Positions 1 through 10,929 of a DNA stretch of 64,000 bases are shown one piece after another (the stretch's first letter is position 1; each line of letters begins with the position of its first letter). Both the position numbers and the translations under genes were made by a program. The notes beneath the pieces were generated by a model. It did no database searches. It was not told the origin of the DNA and saw nothing but the letters and a program-made list of their open reading frames with translations. Source of the stretch: Annona cherimola (Eukaryota > Streptophyta > Magnoliopsida > Magnoliales > Annonaceae); NCBI GenBank assembly GCA_030490835.1, contig CM059975.1:28366133-28430132 (forward strand), read 5' to 3'.

Positions 1-678
1 CCTCTAACTTTGCCTGTTTGCATTTTAAACCCTGTGCCATAACTTGTCTAAGATTCCCGTTAGTGCATATGAATTGTCATAAATGCCCTCTATTGTAAAA
101 AACCCACAGTTGCTTGTCTTTGCACATGGAAGTGTATTTCAATTTTTTATCACCTTTTTTTTAACAGTTTTGAAAGTAGCCAATTTTTTGGAAAATCAAA
201 TCTCTTTCAGCTCATCCTCACGCAATAGCCTCTTCAAAACATCACCCAATTCCTCTGTGCTAAATCCCCAATCTCTGCACAATCCTTTAGAGTTTACTAT
301 CATATGAAAAATAGCACTTTTAATCGACCGAATGGTTCCAGAACAGCCAATAGTAATCTCAAACCAATCTTCCCTACCTTTTCCACCACCCGAAACCCCA
401 AAATTACCAACCGTATATGCTTCTGCATGTCTACAATATCGCCGTTCTTCACAAATCTTTCCTGAGATTGAGAGAGGTGGCGAAGATTGCCTTCCCTTCT
501 GGACCAACTACAAATTTCGATAGCTAGAATGGTCCTAGTGTAAACAGGTAAGAATTTGGAATATATCCAACTACAGATTGCTCTGCTTGTGGACCCACGA
601 TTGTTGTGATCGCACCAACCACTCCATCGTTCAGCTTGACATTTCCAACTCCCAACTTCTTCGGCTATTTTCCCACCA

Positions 679-1590
679 GTGATTTCCAATTTTACAAACC
701 TATTGCACATCTCCTTTACTGGTAATAATCTCATTGGCAAGTTCCTGAATATATCCAGCAACCTGTTCAGTGGAAGCTTGGGGTTGGACTTCTCCCAGCT
801 CAACTTGCTTGAAATGTTCGATGCTTACAACGACAACTTCAACGGGTCTCTTTCTTTGGGCTTGCTAGGGCTACCAAAGCTGCGCCATTTGAATTTGGGT
901 GGAAATTAGATCTTTGGGAGGATTCCTTCTAGCTGTGGAAGTTTTAAGGAGCTGAGCTACCTCAACCTCACTGGAAATGATTCGAGTGGTGCAATACCCC
1001 CGAGCTAGAATCTCACTAGCCTAAGGCAACTCTGCTTGGGCTACTTCAATATCTTTGATGTTGGAATCCCACTTGAATTCTGGAAATGATTTGAGTGGTG
1101 CAATACCCCCGAGCTTAGAATCTCACTAGCCTAAGGCAACTCTGCTTGGGCTACTTCAATATCTTTGATGTTGGAATCCCACTTGAATTAGGTAAGCTGG
1201 CTAATCTGCCTCATCTTGACCTGTCGAGCTGCGGTCTAGATGGTGCAATCCCTACTGAATTGGGCAGCCTCAAGAAACTTGACACTTTTTTTTTTTTTTA
1301 TAGATAAATCAGCTCAGTGGCTCAATTCCATCACAATTGGATAATCTAAGCAACTTAAAATTCTCAATCTCTCAAGGGACATGCTTACAAGGGAGACACC
1401 CGTCAGGTTCTCAAAAATTTGGGAGTAGGTGGTCTTGAAACTACACATCAAGAGGCTTCATGGGGAGAGATTCTGAACCGCATGGTGGAGTTGCCGAAGC
1501 CAGAGGTGTTGCAGCTGTGGCAGAACAACTTCATTGGAGCCATTCCTCTCATGCTGGGATAGGGCGGGAAGTTTATCGAAACAAGGTTCA
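679..1590 (+). pseudogene. LRR receptor-like kinase fragment, BAM/CLV1 type (broken)
   Basis: Translated in pieces, this reads as consecutive plant extracellular leucine-rich repeats: LPKLRHLNLGGN, FKELSYLNLTGND, LTSLRQLCLGYFN, LGSLKKLDT, INQLSGSIPSQL and LPKPEVLQLWQNNFIGAIP. The order and wording match the central LRRs of BAM-class receptor kinases that perceive CLE peptides. The frame is destroyed by stops (after LNLGGN at 907-909, and at 1008-1010), frameshifts, a T-run at 1286-1298 and a 109-bp internal duplication. There is no signal peptide, transmembrane segment or kinase domain. It sits inside the inverted-repeat element at 1-2310 and is probably a captured fragment rather than a decayed resident gene. 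Confidence 0.75.
971..1189 (+). repeat. 109-bp tandem duplication inside the LRR fragment
   Basis: 971-1079 and 1080-1189 are nearly identical. I see one C/T substitution and one T insertion (GAGCTAG versus GAGCTTAG). The low divergence suggests a recent event after the fragment had stopped coding. Confidence 0.9.
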
Positions 1591-2429
1591 ATCTTGGTTT
1601 CTCTCAAGTCGAGCTCTTGCTTGATCCTGGCGACAAATTTAGATTGGTTTTTAGACTCGCGGATGGTAGATGTGGCGATGACTGAGAGGGATGCGACGCC
1701 GGCAGCTGCAGGATCTAGGAGAAGGATTAGAGGGCGGAGATGGAGTGAAGCAGAGAAGGGTCGGAGATGGAGGTGGGTTTGGCTGTAGATGGGGATTGGA
1801 TGACAGGAATGAGAGAGCAGCCAAGGAGGATGGAGCGTTTGATGCGATCGACAGTGAGGAAGCAACCGTTGGGAAGGGTGCAGATGTGGTGGAGTACGAA
1901 GGTGTTGGAGTCGATATCGATGGAGGAGACGAGCCTGGGAGGTGGTGTGGGAAAGCTGTGTTGGGTATTCATGGGATGATTTTCAGAGGAGGATGGGATT
2001 GGTAGGAGAGATTTTTAAGGTGGGAAAGGCCAAGCTAGTGTTGTCCACACTCATGGCTCTTGAAAATGCCGCCATCGCTGTTGCTTGCATGAATGGAGCT
2101 GACTGCAGTCATTGGAATACACTTCCGTGGAAGCTAAATATCTCATCTAAATGTTATATAGGTCATTTTAAAAAAACGAGCATGTGAATGACACTTTTTC
2201 ACGTGCTATTTAACAACATTATAGCTTAGGGTTTAGAATGCAAAGTGCAAAAGTTTCTAGGGTTTAAAATGCAAATAGGCAAAGTTAGAAGGTTTAAAAT
2301 GCAAAAAAACCCCTCTTTGGCACTAAGAGATCATCTCTAAAGGAATCAATATGTTTTATTGATGACTAACTTTGACTAGTCGACAACTGTATGTGAGGAA
2401 TTGATCTTTGTTTTCAAGCAAACTACTTA

Positions 2430-2710
2430 GGGTGTGTTTGGTAATGTATAAAACTTTTAATGAAAAGTTTTGGAGAGTAAAAGTTGTCAAATGATGTGAT
2501 ATAATAGGGGTGATGATGAGTAGTAAAGAGGATAAAGTTAAAATAGATAGGTTAGTTGTGTGGATAGTTGTGTAGAAATGATTAAAAAGTAGGGTAGTTG
2601 TATAGAAAAATGTGAAAAACTGATTAAAAAATATGATAGTTGTAGAGAGTGAAAAGTTTTAGATTGAAAAGTTTTAACTCGACATTTTTTGTCAATTGCC
2701 AAACACACCC
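2430..2710. mobile_element. Tourist-type MITE, copy 1
   Basis: It starts GGGTGTGTTTGG and ends CCAAACACACCC, giving 12-bp inverted repeats, and is flanked on both sides by TTA (2427-2429, 2711-2713). TTA duplication and a length near 280 bp fit PIF/Harbinger (Tourist) MITEs. The interior (AAAATAGATAGGTTAGTTGT and similar) recurs in all copies of this family in the window. Confidence 0.85.
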
Positions 2711-2936
2711 TTAAAGCGGAAATGACCTTTGCTTTCAAGTCACATTTCTTCACCTAATACCTAAGAGAGAACAATTGGCGTGAAAATGTTTTAAAGTCAA
2801 ATCAGACTTAATAGTTAATAGTCAAACAGGCTTTAAAACTTTTGAAGTGCAGAGTATGGATTTGTTTTATTTTGTAGCTATGCTTGGAGACAAATCTCAA
2901 TGTCTCTCTCTTTTTTAAAAAAACTAGGTTATTTTT

Positions 2937-3141
2937 TATTAATCCAAATCACTCATTGTGCTTATTAATGTGAAATTAGTTAATATACCAAAAATACTAT
3001 GATTGGATACCTTGGTGGGCCAGAATCAATTTTAAACAATTTATATTTGTTAGGGCTACCAAGTATCTAATCAATGTGTTTTTTGGTATATTAACTAAAT
3101 TCAAGTTAATAAACAGAATGAGTGGTTTGGATTTATAAAAA
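2937..3141. mobile_element. Small fold-back element
   Basis: The arm from about 2937 (AATCCAAATCACTCATT through GTTAATATACCAAAAA) is mirrored by 3050-3141 in inverted order, giving roughly 85-bp arms and a short loop. No coding content is seen. Class unknown; it is probably a DNA-type MITE. Confidence 0.65.
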
Positions 3142-4563
3142 AAACCTGTATTTTTAAAAACAGAGAGGTTGATACTTGTCATATGCATAAGTACTAATAT
3201 TTAAAAATTCATATACATTTTATTAAAAAAATTATAGGCATATTTGCAATAAGTTTCACAGGTATAAATTCAATTTTGTGAAAAATTATAGGCATGGATG
3301 CAAATCCGTCGTTTAAGTTTGCAAATGAAATTTGAAAGCATAATGAGCTCTGATTAAGAATATTAATGTTTAAAGTATGGAACAATTTTTTTATGATTGG
3401 TGAGTTGAATTCTCGACAAGAATTTAATAGCACAATCTATTCTTTTTAAGTTTAATTTGAAAGCACTATAGTTTAACATGTGGCACAATTTTGTTATAAT
3501 TGTCAAGTTTTATAAAAATGAGAGTAGATTCAAATAAATGTTTATAATTGTACGTTTATTAATAATCATAGGGTTTAGTTGAAATCATGAAATCTTGCAA
3601 TGCCTATGAAACCACAATCTTAGATATAGGAATGGCCTCAAAACTCAAAAGTCAAAACAAATTTCTCTCTACAACTTGTGATGACGACTGTCACAACCAA
3701 ATCTGACTGAGTTATGGCAAAATGGCAAGCTTATCTATGCTCTGTATTAAGGGTTTTGACCGAATGTATAGTTGCCTTTGAAATTTTGTGAAGCCTTTTC
3801 TACTTTATGTGCATCATGAATTTTTTAAAATATATTCTTTTAAAACATTCCCAGTCATGTAGGTGATATGATCTGGCTGATAAATTATCATGTGAGAAAC
3901 TAATCTTATCCATTCCGTGGGTCCAAGCAAGGATCAGGAGCAGACATCAGAACGTGCAGAGTTGAGTTTTTGCAGCTGATCCTTGGTTTATTTAGAAATT
4001 AGATAGTGGTGGCTAGACAAGGTCAAGGTGTGTTGTTATTCAGTAGCACTGAACAGAGGCATTATAGCAGGAAGGGTCATATTGACAGGTTGAGAGACTG
4101 AAATGGGGCTTAGATTTTGGACTAGGTGTTTGGTTTGAGCTGCTAAGAGGTGTAAAATAATCAGAACTATATTGACATAATGCATGTTTGCTTTATTTAG
4201 TCATCATGTGGGGAGTCATTTTGTAGCATGGTTTGTAAAATGGAAGCCAAACTTTGTATTGGACATCAATGACAGGGTCATGGGACTGGACTGAAAGCCT
4301 AAAATACAAACCTACATTTATAATTCTGTCATTTTCTCTTACTGGTTGGGTGATTTTACATGGGCACAAAGTAGATTTGATAGTTTTGTGAAGTTCACTC
4401 AGGCATGGACGTAAGGCTAATGATGTAGATAAGTAGATTGTTTTATTCTTCTTTCTGCCAGAGAATTTGGTGTCAGATGGGAATAATTTGGTGCGGTTTT
4501 TTTAACCTTCTAGCCAACTGAAAGCTTCTTCACTGTTCAGCATATGGACAAAAACTTGCAATA
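3142..4563. other. No gene seen; probable intron of the PABP gene
   Basis: Apart from AT-rich unique sequence I see nothing here. I searched for the missing first half of PABP RRM1 (a motif like LYVGDL) in this stretch and did not find it. If exon 1 lies left of the window, this is intron 1 sequence. Confidence 0.4.
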
Positions 4564-4566
4564 TTA

Positions 4567-4856
4567 GGATGTGTTTGGTTGGGAGTAAAATTTTTTATGA
4601 AAAGTTTTTGGGGTAAAAGTTATTAAATTGATAGAAAATGATGTGATATGATAGGAGTAATGATGAAATGTAAAGAGAATAAAGTTAAGATAGATAGGTT
4701 AGTTGTATGGGTAGTTGTGTGGAAATGATTGAAAAGTAGGGCAATTTGTATAGGAAAATGTAAAAAAAATAATTAAAAAATAAGGCAGTTATGAAGAATG
4801 AAGTTTTTTATTGAAAAGTTTTGGTTGACATTTTTTTTGCCCAACCAAATGCACCC
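4567..4856. mobile_element. Tourist-type MITE, copy 2
   Basis: It begins GGATGTGTTTGGTTGGG and ends CCCAACCAAATGCACCC, with TTA on both sides (4564-4566, 4857-4859). The interior matches copy 1. It is probably inside the first PABP intron. Confidence 0.85.
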
Positions 4857-5171
4857 TTAAATTAAGTCCTTGTGTGCTGAAGTTTGCAGTTTGTTCTACT
4901 ACTTGGCTTCAATATCAATGCGTCGATTCTGCATGTATTGATCTTTATTACGTTTTCAACAGTTTAGTTTTAGCTTGAAGAGAATGCAGGAGATCACTTG
5001 TAAATTGTAATATAAATATGATGTCATACTAAAACAATGTTTTATCAAGATTTCAAATACTTTTTGGAAGTTTTTGTGTCCGTAAATTCTTCATTTATCT
5101 GTTTAATTGTCTTAAAGAATTTTTGTGCATTAGTTGTTACAAAGTAATGCTTTAGTTTGCATACATTAAAA

Positions 5172-5385
5172 TTCGAATAGTTTTAGAGAACCTATGATGG
5201 TTTTGGAACTGACGTTCTGTATTTTAAATTGCAGCTAACCATGCGTTGGAGGTTTTGAATTTTAATGCTTTAATTAGCATTCATTTAATTCGAATGGTTC
5301 TAGGGTATCTATGATGGTTTTGGAACTGATCTTTCCTATTTTAAATTGCAGCTAGCCATGCCTTGGAGGTTTTGAATTTTACTCC
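5172..5385 (+). repeat. 117-bp tandem duplication of an intron end and exon start in PABP
   Basis: Sequence from ATTCGAATAG to GGAGGTTTTGAATTTTA (5172-5266) recurs at 5288-5385, offset by 116-117 bp. Each copy carries the splice acceptor TTTTAAATTGCAG (AG at 5233-5234 and 5350-5351) and about the first 30 bases of the exon. Only the downstream copy continues into the PABP reading frame; the upstream one runs into AATGCTTTAATTAGC. Confidence 0.85.
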
Positions 5386-8300
5386 TGTCAATGGCAGGCC
5401 TGTCAGGATAATGTTCTCACATCGAGATCCTAGCATGCGGAAAAGTGGTTATGCTAATGTTTTTATTAAGAACTTGGACACATCAATAGATAATAAGGCA
5501 TTGCATGACACTTTTGCGGCCTTCGGTTCTGTTCTTTCTTGCAAGGTGGCCGCTGATAACAATGGTCAGTCAAAAGGATATGGATTTGTACAGTTTGAAC
5601 ATGAAGAATCCGCACAAAATGCCATTAGACGGCTTAATGGGATGCTGATAAATGATAAACAAGTTTATGTTGGCCTTTTTGTTCGTCGTCAAGAACGAGA
5701 TCGAGCAAATGGATCACCAAAATTCACTAATGTATATGTAAAAAATTTGTCAGAAAGCACTATTGATGAGGACCTGAAGAATGTTTTTGGCCAATATGGT
5801 CCAATTACTAGTGCTGTTGTTATGAGGGATGCAAGTGGAAATTCTAGATGCTTTGGCTTTGTTAATTTTCAGAACCCAGATGATGCTGCTGTTGCAGTTG
5901 AGAATCTAAATAATGGCACGTTCAAGGATGATAAAATCTGGTATGTAGGGAAGGCCCAAAAAAAAGCTGAAAGGGAAGCTGAGTTGAAGGCCAAATATGA
6001 ACAAGAAAGAATTGGTAGACTGGACAAACTGCAGGGAGCAAATTTATATCTGAAAAATCTTGATGATAGCATTGATGATGAAAAGCTGAAAGAGCTGTTT
6101 TCTGAATTTGGCATGATAACATCTTGTAAGGTATATGTTTTGTTGAGTGAAGCTTCTAGAGTTCTTTGTTAAAAGCTGAGGACTAAGGGCCTATTTGGCC
6201 CCCAAACAAAGCCTAAATCACGCGATCGAATCTGACTTTTCAGGTCATGCTTGATCCACTGGGACAGAGCAAGGGTTCTGGCTTTGTAGCCTTTTCCACC
6301 CCAGAAGAAGCTAATAAAGCAGTGAGTTGTTTTTTTTTTAATAGTTAAAATTCCTTTCATGCTCTCCATCTTTTCTGTCTACCAATTAAAATTTCCTTTT
6401 GGACTCTTGTTTTGTAAATCCTTCCCATAAGCATCATGGATGATTTTAACATTTTCATCATTGCATTTTCTGCAGCTAAATGAAATGAATGGGAAAATGA
6501 TAGGAAGGAAACCTCTGTATGTTGCTGTGGCTCAACGAAAAGAAGAAAGGAAAGCAAGGCTGCAGGTGACTTGATTGACAGAAATTGCACAATTGTTCAA
6601 CTGTAGGTGCCCATCTAAATCAATCTTTTTTGTGGTTGGATTCTCAGGCACATTTTTCTCAGCTTAGAGCTCCAGGTGGAATGGCTCCTGCTCTACAGTC
6701 AAGTTTGCCTAGTTTCCACCCTGGTGCACCAAGGCTTGCTCCGCAGCAGCTGTACTTTGGTCAGGGCAACCCTGGTCTCATCCCACCTCAACCGGCTGGA
6801 TATGGCTTCCAGCAGCAGCTGTTACCTGGAATGCGACCTGGGGTTGCACCGAACTTTATAATGCCTTACCCTGTACAGAGACAACAGCCTGGACAACGGA
6901 TGGGTGTAAGACGAGGTGGGACACCCCAGCAGATGCAGCAACAACAGGTTTTCTTTTCTTTTGCCCACATTTTTTCTCTACTTTGTTTTCTTCGTTTTGA
7001 TTTTTCTCGGTCCTTTCTTCCACAAATTTAAGTTTCCACTAGTAGTCATGCAGGGAAATACTGACTGAATTTGTGGGTTAGGTAGGCTTTATTGTTATTA
7101 TTATTCCCAAATTCACTTTATCATTACTATTCCCATGTTCATGGGTTTTTATATTTTTTTCCTCTTTTACAATTTTCTTAATGGAATTCCATGCAGTCTT
7201 CTTACATGAATATGGAAACTGATCCTATGCACCCAGGTGCACCCGGGTGCAAACACCCATTTTTTATATATTTTTTTGAAACTTTTTTCACACAACTGTT
7301 AATCTAGGTGTATTTAACATGTGTGTTAATTTTTACCAATTTTGGAGATTTTTACATTTTTTTGGATTTTAAAAAATCAGTGGCATTTTAGTAAATTTAA
7401 CTTACTAAAAATGCCATTAATTTTTAAACATCCAAAAAAAATCTAAAAGTCTCCAAAAATGCTAAAAATTAACACGTATGTTAAATACGTCTAGATTAAC
7501 AGTTGTGTGAAAAAAGTTTTAAAAAAATTACAAAAAAAAAAGGGTATTTGCACCCAGGTGCACCGAAGCTAAGTGCATCTGGGTGCATAGGATCAAAATC
7601 TCATAAATATGCATTTGTGAGGTAATCTAAACAATAATGAGTTTTATCAGGAAAACAGTTCTCTTTAGCAATAGTAAGAGCATTGGTATTTGCAGCAAGG
7701 ATCAAACCTTACAGGCTGCATATACACGCATGGCTATCCATAATATTTTCGTAGATACTGGTTTAGGGGTGAAATGTGTGTTGGGTTGTAGGCAAAGTCC
7801 TAATGCTATTTGTAGAACTTCTGTCCTAATCTTAACAGTTTCAGTGAGTATGGCGGCTATAGTGATTTTATCACATATATGAAGAAAATTTCCCATCACT
7901 TATGTACACATCTTGTTTTTACAAAAACATAGCTTAATTTTCCACATGTCAAATAAAACAACTCCAGTGATTTTCCGGAAACTACATGGTTTAATTTATA
8001 CACTTGCATTTCGATTGGCATATTTAGGAAGAGCCCAATTAAGTTGCTGATACATCCGGCTAGAGTTAGGGGGCCTGTTTAGCTGGCATTCTAGGAGGCT
8101 GAAAGTTCTTCTGATTAGAATATACACTATTTGCTTAAAATAGAAGTTTGCTTTCCGTGAAGACCACTAATTCCTCATTCCACAGACGTTAGGGCAAATA
8201 GGTCCTTAATTTGTAAAGATTCTATGGTATGTTAGATAGTAGCTTCATTTTGGTTAGTACATAAAGTTGGTCTAATTGTTGTTAAATGAATAAAAAATCT

Positions 8301-9236
8301 AGTGACTGATTATAAATTATTATACAAAGAAAAATGTAATTAATGACCAAGATGGTCAAGTCCCTTCCTTTTGTAGATTGATTATGGTTATTCGATCATT
8401 TGTCTCAGATTAAGGATTTATCTGACTTCTAAATTTTGCCGCGTCTTGTGGTGCAGTTGATGCAACGGAATACTAATCAAGGCTTTAGATACATGCAAAA
8501 TGCTCGTAATGGTGTTGATCCATCATTGGTACCTCAGGGACTGATGGGTCCGATGATGCCCTTGCCAATTGATGTTTCTGGAGTCCCAGTAGCTCCTATG
8601 GATCCAGGGCGGCACCAGTTGGTTCCTATAACAGCACTTGCCTCAGCTTTAGCTTCTGCCAGTCCCGATCAACAAAGGCTGGTATGCTGACAATATCCCT
8701 TTTTCTTCCTCCGTTGCATTATCTAAATTCCTCCTCCTTTTGGCCTATTTACCTCATCATTTCAGTAAGGCAATGCTGAGAAAGAATGAAACGTAGAATT
8801 CCAAAAAAGTTATACTTGACTATTTCCATTCATTTAGAAAACAGTTTTCTCATAAATATTCTGAAGCAACGGGAGAATTTGAAGATTTGGTTGTTGTAAA
8901 ACCAAACAAATACAAATGGAGAAAAAGCCAACCTATTTAACTGAACCATTTCCATTTATTTTGAAATCTGATTTCCTGATTTCTTATTGGACTTTGCATT
9001 CCCCAATTCAGATGTTGGGCGAACAGCTGTTTCCACTTGTTGACCGTCTGGAGCATGATCATGCTGGGAAAGTCACCGGAATGCTGCTGGAGATGGATCA
9101 AACAGAGGTCCTGCACCTTATAGAGTCTCCCGATGCTTTAAAGAAAAAAGTTGCTGAAGCCATGGAAGTTCTCAGGTTAGCACAGGTAGCTGGAGATCCT
9201 GCAGATCAGCTTGGTGCATTGTCTATAACTGACTGA
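5352..9236 (+). CDS. PABP: Polyadenylate-binding protein, 5'-incomplete, six exons
   Basis: Cytoplasmic poly(A)-binding protein, which coats mRNA tails and acts in translation and mRNA stability. Exons: 5352-6130, 6244-6321, 6476-6565, 6648-6947, 8457-8681 and 9012-9236, all with GT-AG borders and matching phases, giving about 565 codons. The first exon begins in phase 1 inside RRM1 ([20 protein letters not shown]). RRM2 ([16 protein letters not shown]), RRM3 ([16 protein letters not shown]) and RRM4 ([16 protein letters not shown]) follow. A P/Q/G-rich linker comes next, then the C-terminal MLLE/PABC domain ([15 protein letters not shown]) and a TGA stop. Family members are about 630-660 residues, so roughly 90-100 N-terminal residues are missing; that exon is not found between 2310 and 5351. 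RRM3 differs from usual copies (RCFGF for KGFGF, and one extra residue in DDKIWYVG). The frame is otherwise open, so it is probably functional. Confidence 0.92.
7215..7602. mobile_element. Fold-back element A1 with self-folding ends, in a PABP intron
   Basis: The left arm (GATCCTATGCACCCAGGTGC) mirrors the right arm for almost its whole length, meeting near 7400. Each tip also folds on itself (TGCACCC/GGGTGCA). The interior carries the family core (CTAGGTGTATTTAACATG, TTTTTACCA, TCAGTGGCATTTT). Imperfect 9-bp flanks ATGAATATG/ATAAATATG (7206-7214, 7603-7611) look like a Mutator-type target duplication. It lies in the intron between PABP exons 4 and 5. Confidence 0.75.
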
Positions 9237-9949
9237 TTGAGCTGGCAATGTTGGTGCTGCAATTGCTTATCCTTTACATGCATGCTTAAAGCCCTTTCCG
9301 TATTTAGAGTCAAGAGCACTGTGAGCCGTTATTGGTTATCTACTTGTCTTCCAACTATTCCGTATAGATTTGTGGTATTTTGTTGGGTTTTTGGATCCGG
9401 CAGCCTAGTTTGCTGGAAGTTTTGGGGATATACCATGTTGAGTGAGATTTTTAGGTGGCTTTGTCTTGCATTTGTGTTCTGTGGTGTAGACTTCAACTTT
9501 GGTTATTAGATCTTTGTGTTTGGATTTCGCTCCACCTCTATTTTCTTTCCCCTTTTATTTTTCAAAGTTCTTATTGTTAGAGGTAAGGCAGGTAGTTGAG
9601 AATGAGATTCTCGAACAGTTTTCGTGGCAAGCCGGATGATGCTGCATGGTTTGAATTATGCAGCGTTTGTATTGGATGGTGGGGGTTTGAGGTTGATTTG
9701 GGAGAGATTCCAAGGGAACTCGCACGGGGAAGCTGTGCATGGAAGGATATTAGGATTAGGCACCGTTTGACATTGCTTATGGTGGGTGGCTTCTTCTCCC
9801 GATAATTTTATTTTATTTTATTTTTTAAATTACAAACCAGTTTTACTAACCCCCAGCATAAACCTTTCTCGCACCACTAAAACAGGACGAGAGAAGAGGC
9901 TGGGGATGAGCTAACCAGAAACAACAGAAGAAGCATCAAAGTCCAAAAA
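9237..9949 (+). other. PABP 3' untranslated region and downstream spacer
   Basis: The T-rich sequence after the PABP stop, without a convincing coding frame, is consistent with a plant 3' UTR. The polyadenylation site cannot be fixed from sequence alone. Confidence 0.45.
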
Positions 9950-10402
9950 ATGTACAACGCTACTTGGTGGTTAGCCCCACCGCACCTGGCTTTCTTCCCT
10001 GATTACTATTGCCATCCCAGCAAGAGCATGAGCTGTTTGATTTCCACTCTTCATCGCATGATAGAAAGAGACATACTCAAACAGGTTGCACAAACCTTTG
10101 ATTTCCTAAATGACGAAGCTTCCCGAAGACATGAGAACACCATTTCCAACGAGAGCATTGATTAAGACCATAGAATCACTCTCCACGACAACCCTGAGGA
10201 AACCCAATTCCTTGATCCATCGAATTCCCAATAAAATGGCCTTTGCTTCCGTGCAAATTAAAGGGAAAGCGGGTTAGAAACACCTTGGCTGGACCAACGT
10301 TTAGCAGCCATAAAAATCCTGTCCAGTTTCTTACGACAGCCTTATATCCTGGACCTAGACTATCTTCACATTTGCCGTCATCGACATTTATCTTTGGGCT
10401 CC
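9950..10402 (-). pseudogene. RNase H-like (RVT_3) relic of a non-LTR retroelement
   Basis: Read on the - strand this gives the plant RNase H-like domain: PKINVDDGK, GPGYKAVVRNWTG, then after a frameshift CTEAKAILLGIRWIKELGF, VVVESDSMVLINAL, and after a stop FYHAMKSGNQTAHALA. The catalytic-type acidic residues (D of NVD, E of TEAKA, D of ESDS) are recognisable. In-frame stops and at least one frameshift break the frame. Such domains occur at the C-terminus of plant LINE polyproteins and in stand-alone copies; no reverse transcriptase is seen beside it. Confidence 0.8.
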
Positions 10403-10534
10403 TTTTAAATTTTAAGATTTTGATTCTTTATGAAAAATTCAATTAATTCATTGTGTTTACCATAATTTGTTTAGTTAAGAAACAAGGTTCATCCAATTAA
10501 GTATATATATGGGCCACATTTGCTCAAATGTATA

Positions 10535-10915
10535 TATGAGTAATATTCAGATGCAATGCAATTGTACTGTAATTACGGTGCAATTGCTCTAAAATGGGCT
10601 CCACACGATCATGAAATTATAATCTACTTCCTCTATTGTATTTAGAATGGTGCATTTTATTACCATATCAATTTTCATCCTAATCAAATATGTGTATGGA
10701 CCCCATCTGAAAATGATACAAATTCAACGTAATAAAATAGCTTGATGTAAATAACAATTTTAAAGTGGTTTTTTCAACATGTAAACCATTTTTGTAAAAT
10801 TTATATATGTATAAATGATTAAATAAAGTTTCATTGCATTCTAATATGTATAGGACCCATTTTTAGACAACTACACCACTGTTACGGTGCAGTTGCACTA
10901 CACTGGAACAAGTCT
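10535..10915. mobile_element. Fold-back element B1
   Basis: The left end (GCAATTGTACTGTAATTACGG through AAAATGGGCTCCAC) is mirrored imperfectly by the right end (GGACCCATTTTTAGACAAC, then TTACGGTGCAGTTGCAC). Each end is also internally self-complementary (GCAATTG/CAATTGC at left, CAACTACACC/GGTGCAGTTG at right). A related copy lies at 63252-63602. Confidence 0.6.
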
Positions 10916-10929
10916 CATATATATGTATA

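Larger units (their letters stand above)
1..2310. mobile_element. Pack-MULE-like element carrying host gene fragments (left end cut by window)
   Basis: Bases 1-33 and the reverse complement of about 2258-2292 match almost perfectly (CTAACTTTGCCT, then TTTGCATTTTAAACCCT), so the segment is bounded by inverted repeats. The right repeat continues to about 2310, so the left tip lies outside the window and the target duplication cannot be read. Inside are broken leucine-rich-repeat exons (679-1590), a GC-richer stretch at 1600-2010 and coding-looking sequence at 196-560 on the - strand, none of which I can assign. Capture of unrelated gene pieces between MULE-type inverted repeats is typical of Pack-MULEs. 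No transposase is visible. The superfamily is inferred from the structure; a different TIR element is possible. Confidence 0.6.

Noticed and set aside
300..803. 167-residue frame on the - strand
   Set aside because: It covers several overlapping frames with no recognisable domain, and partly overlaps the LRR fragment on the other strand. Treated as chance or captured sequence within the element.
7637..7882. 81-residue frame in the PABP intron
   Set aside because: No domain, no splice support, and the PABP exons splice cleanly around it.
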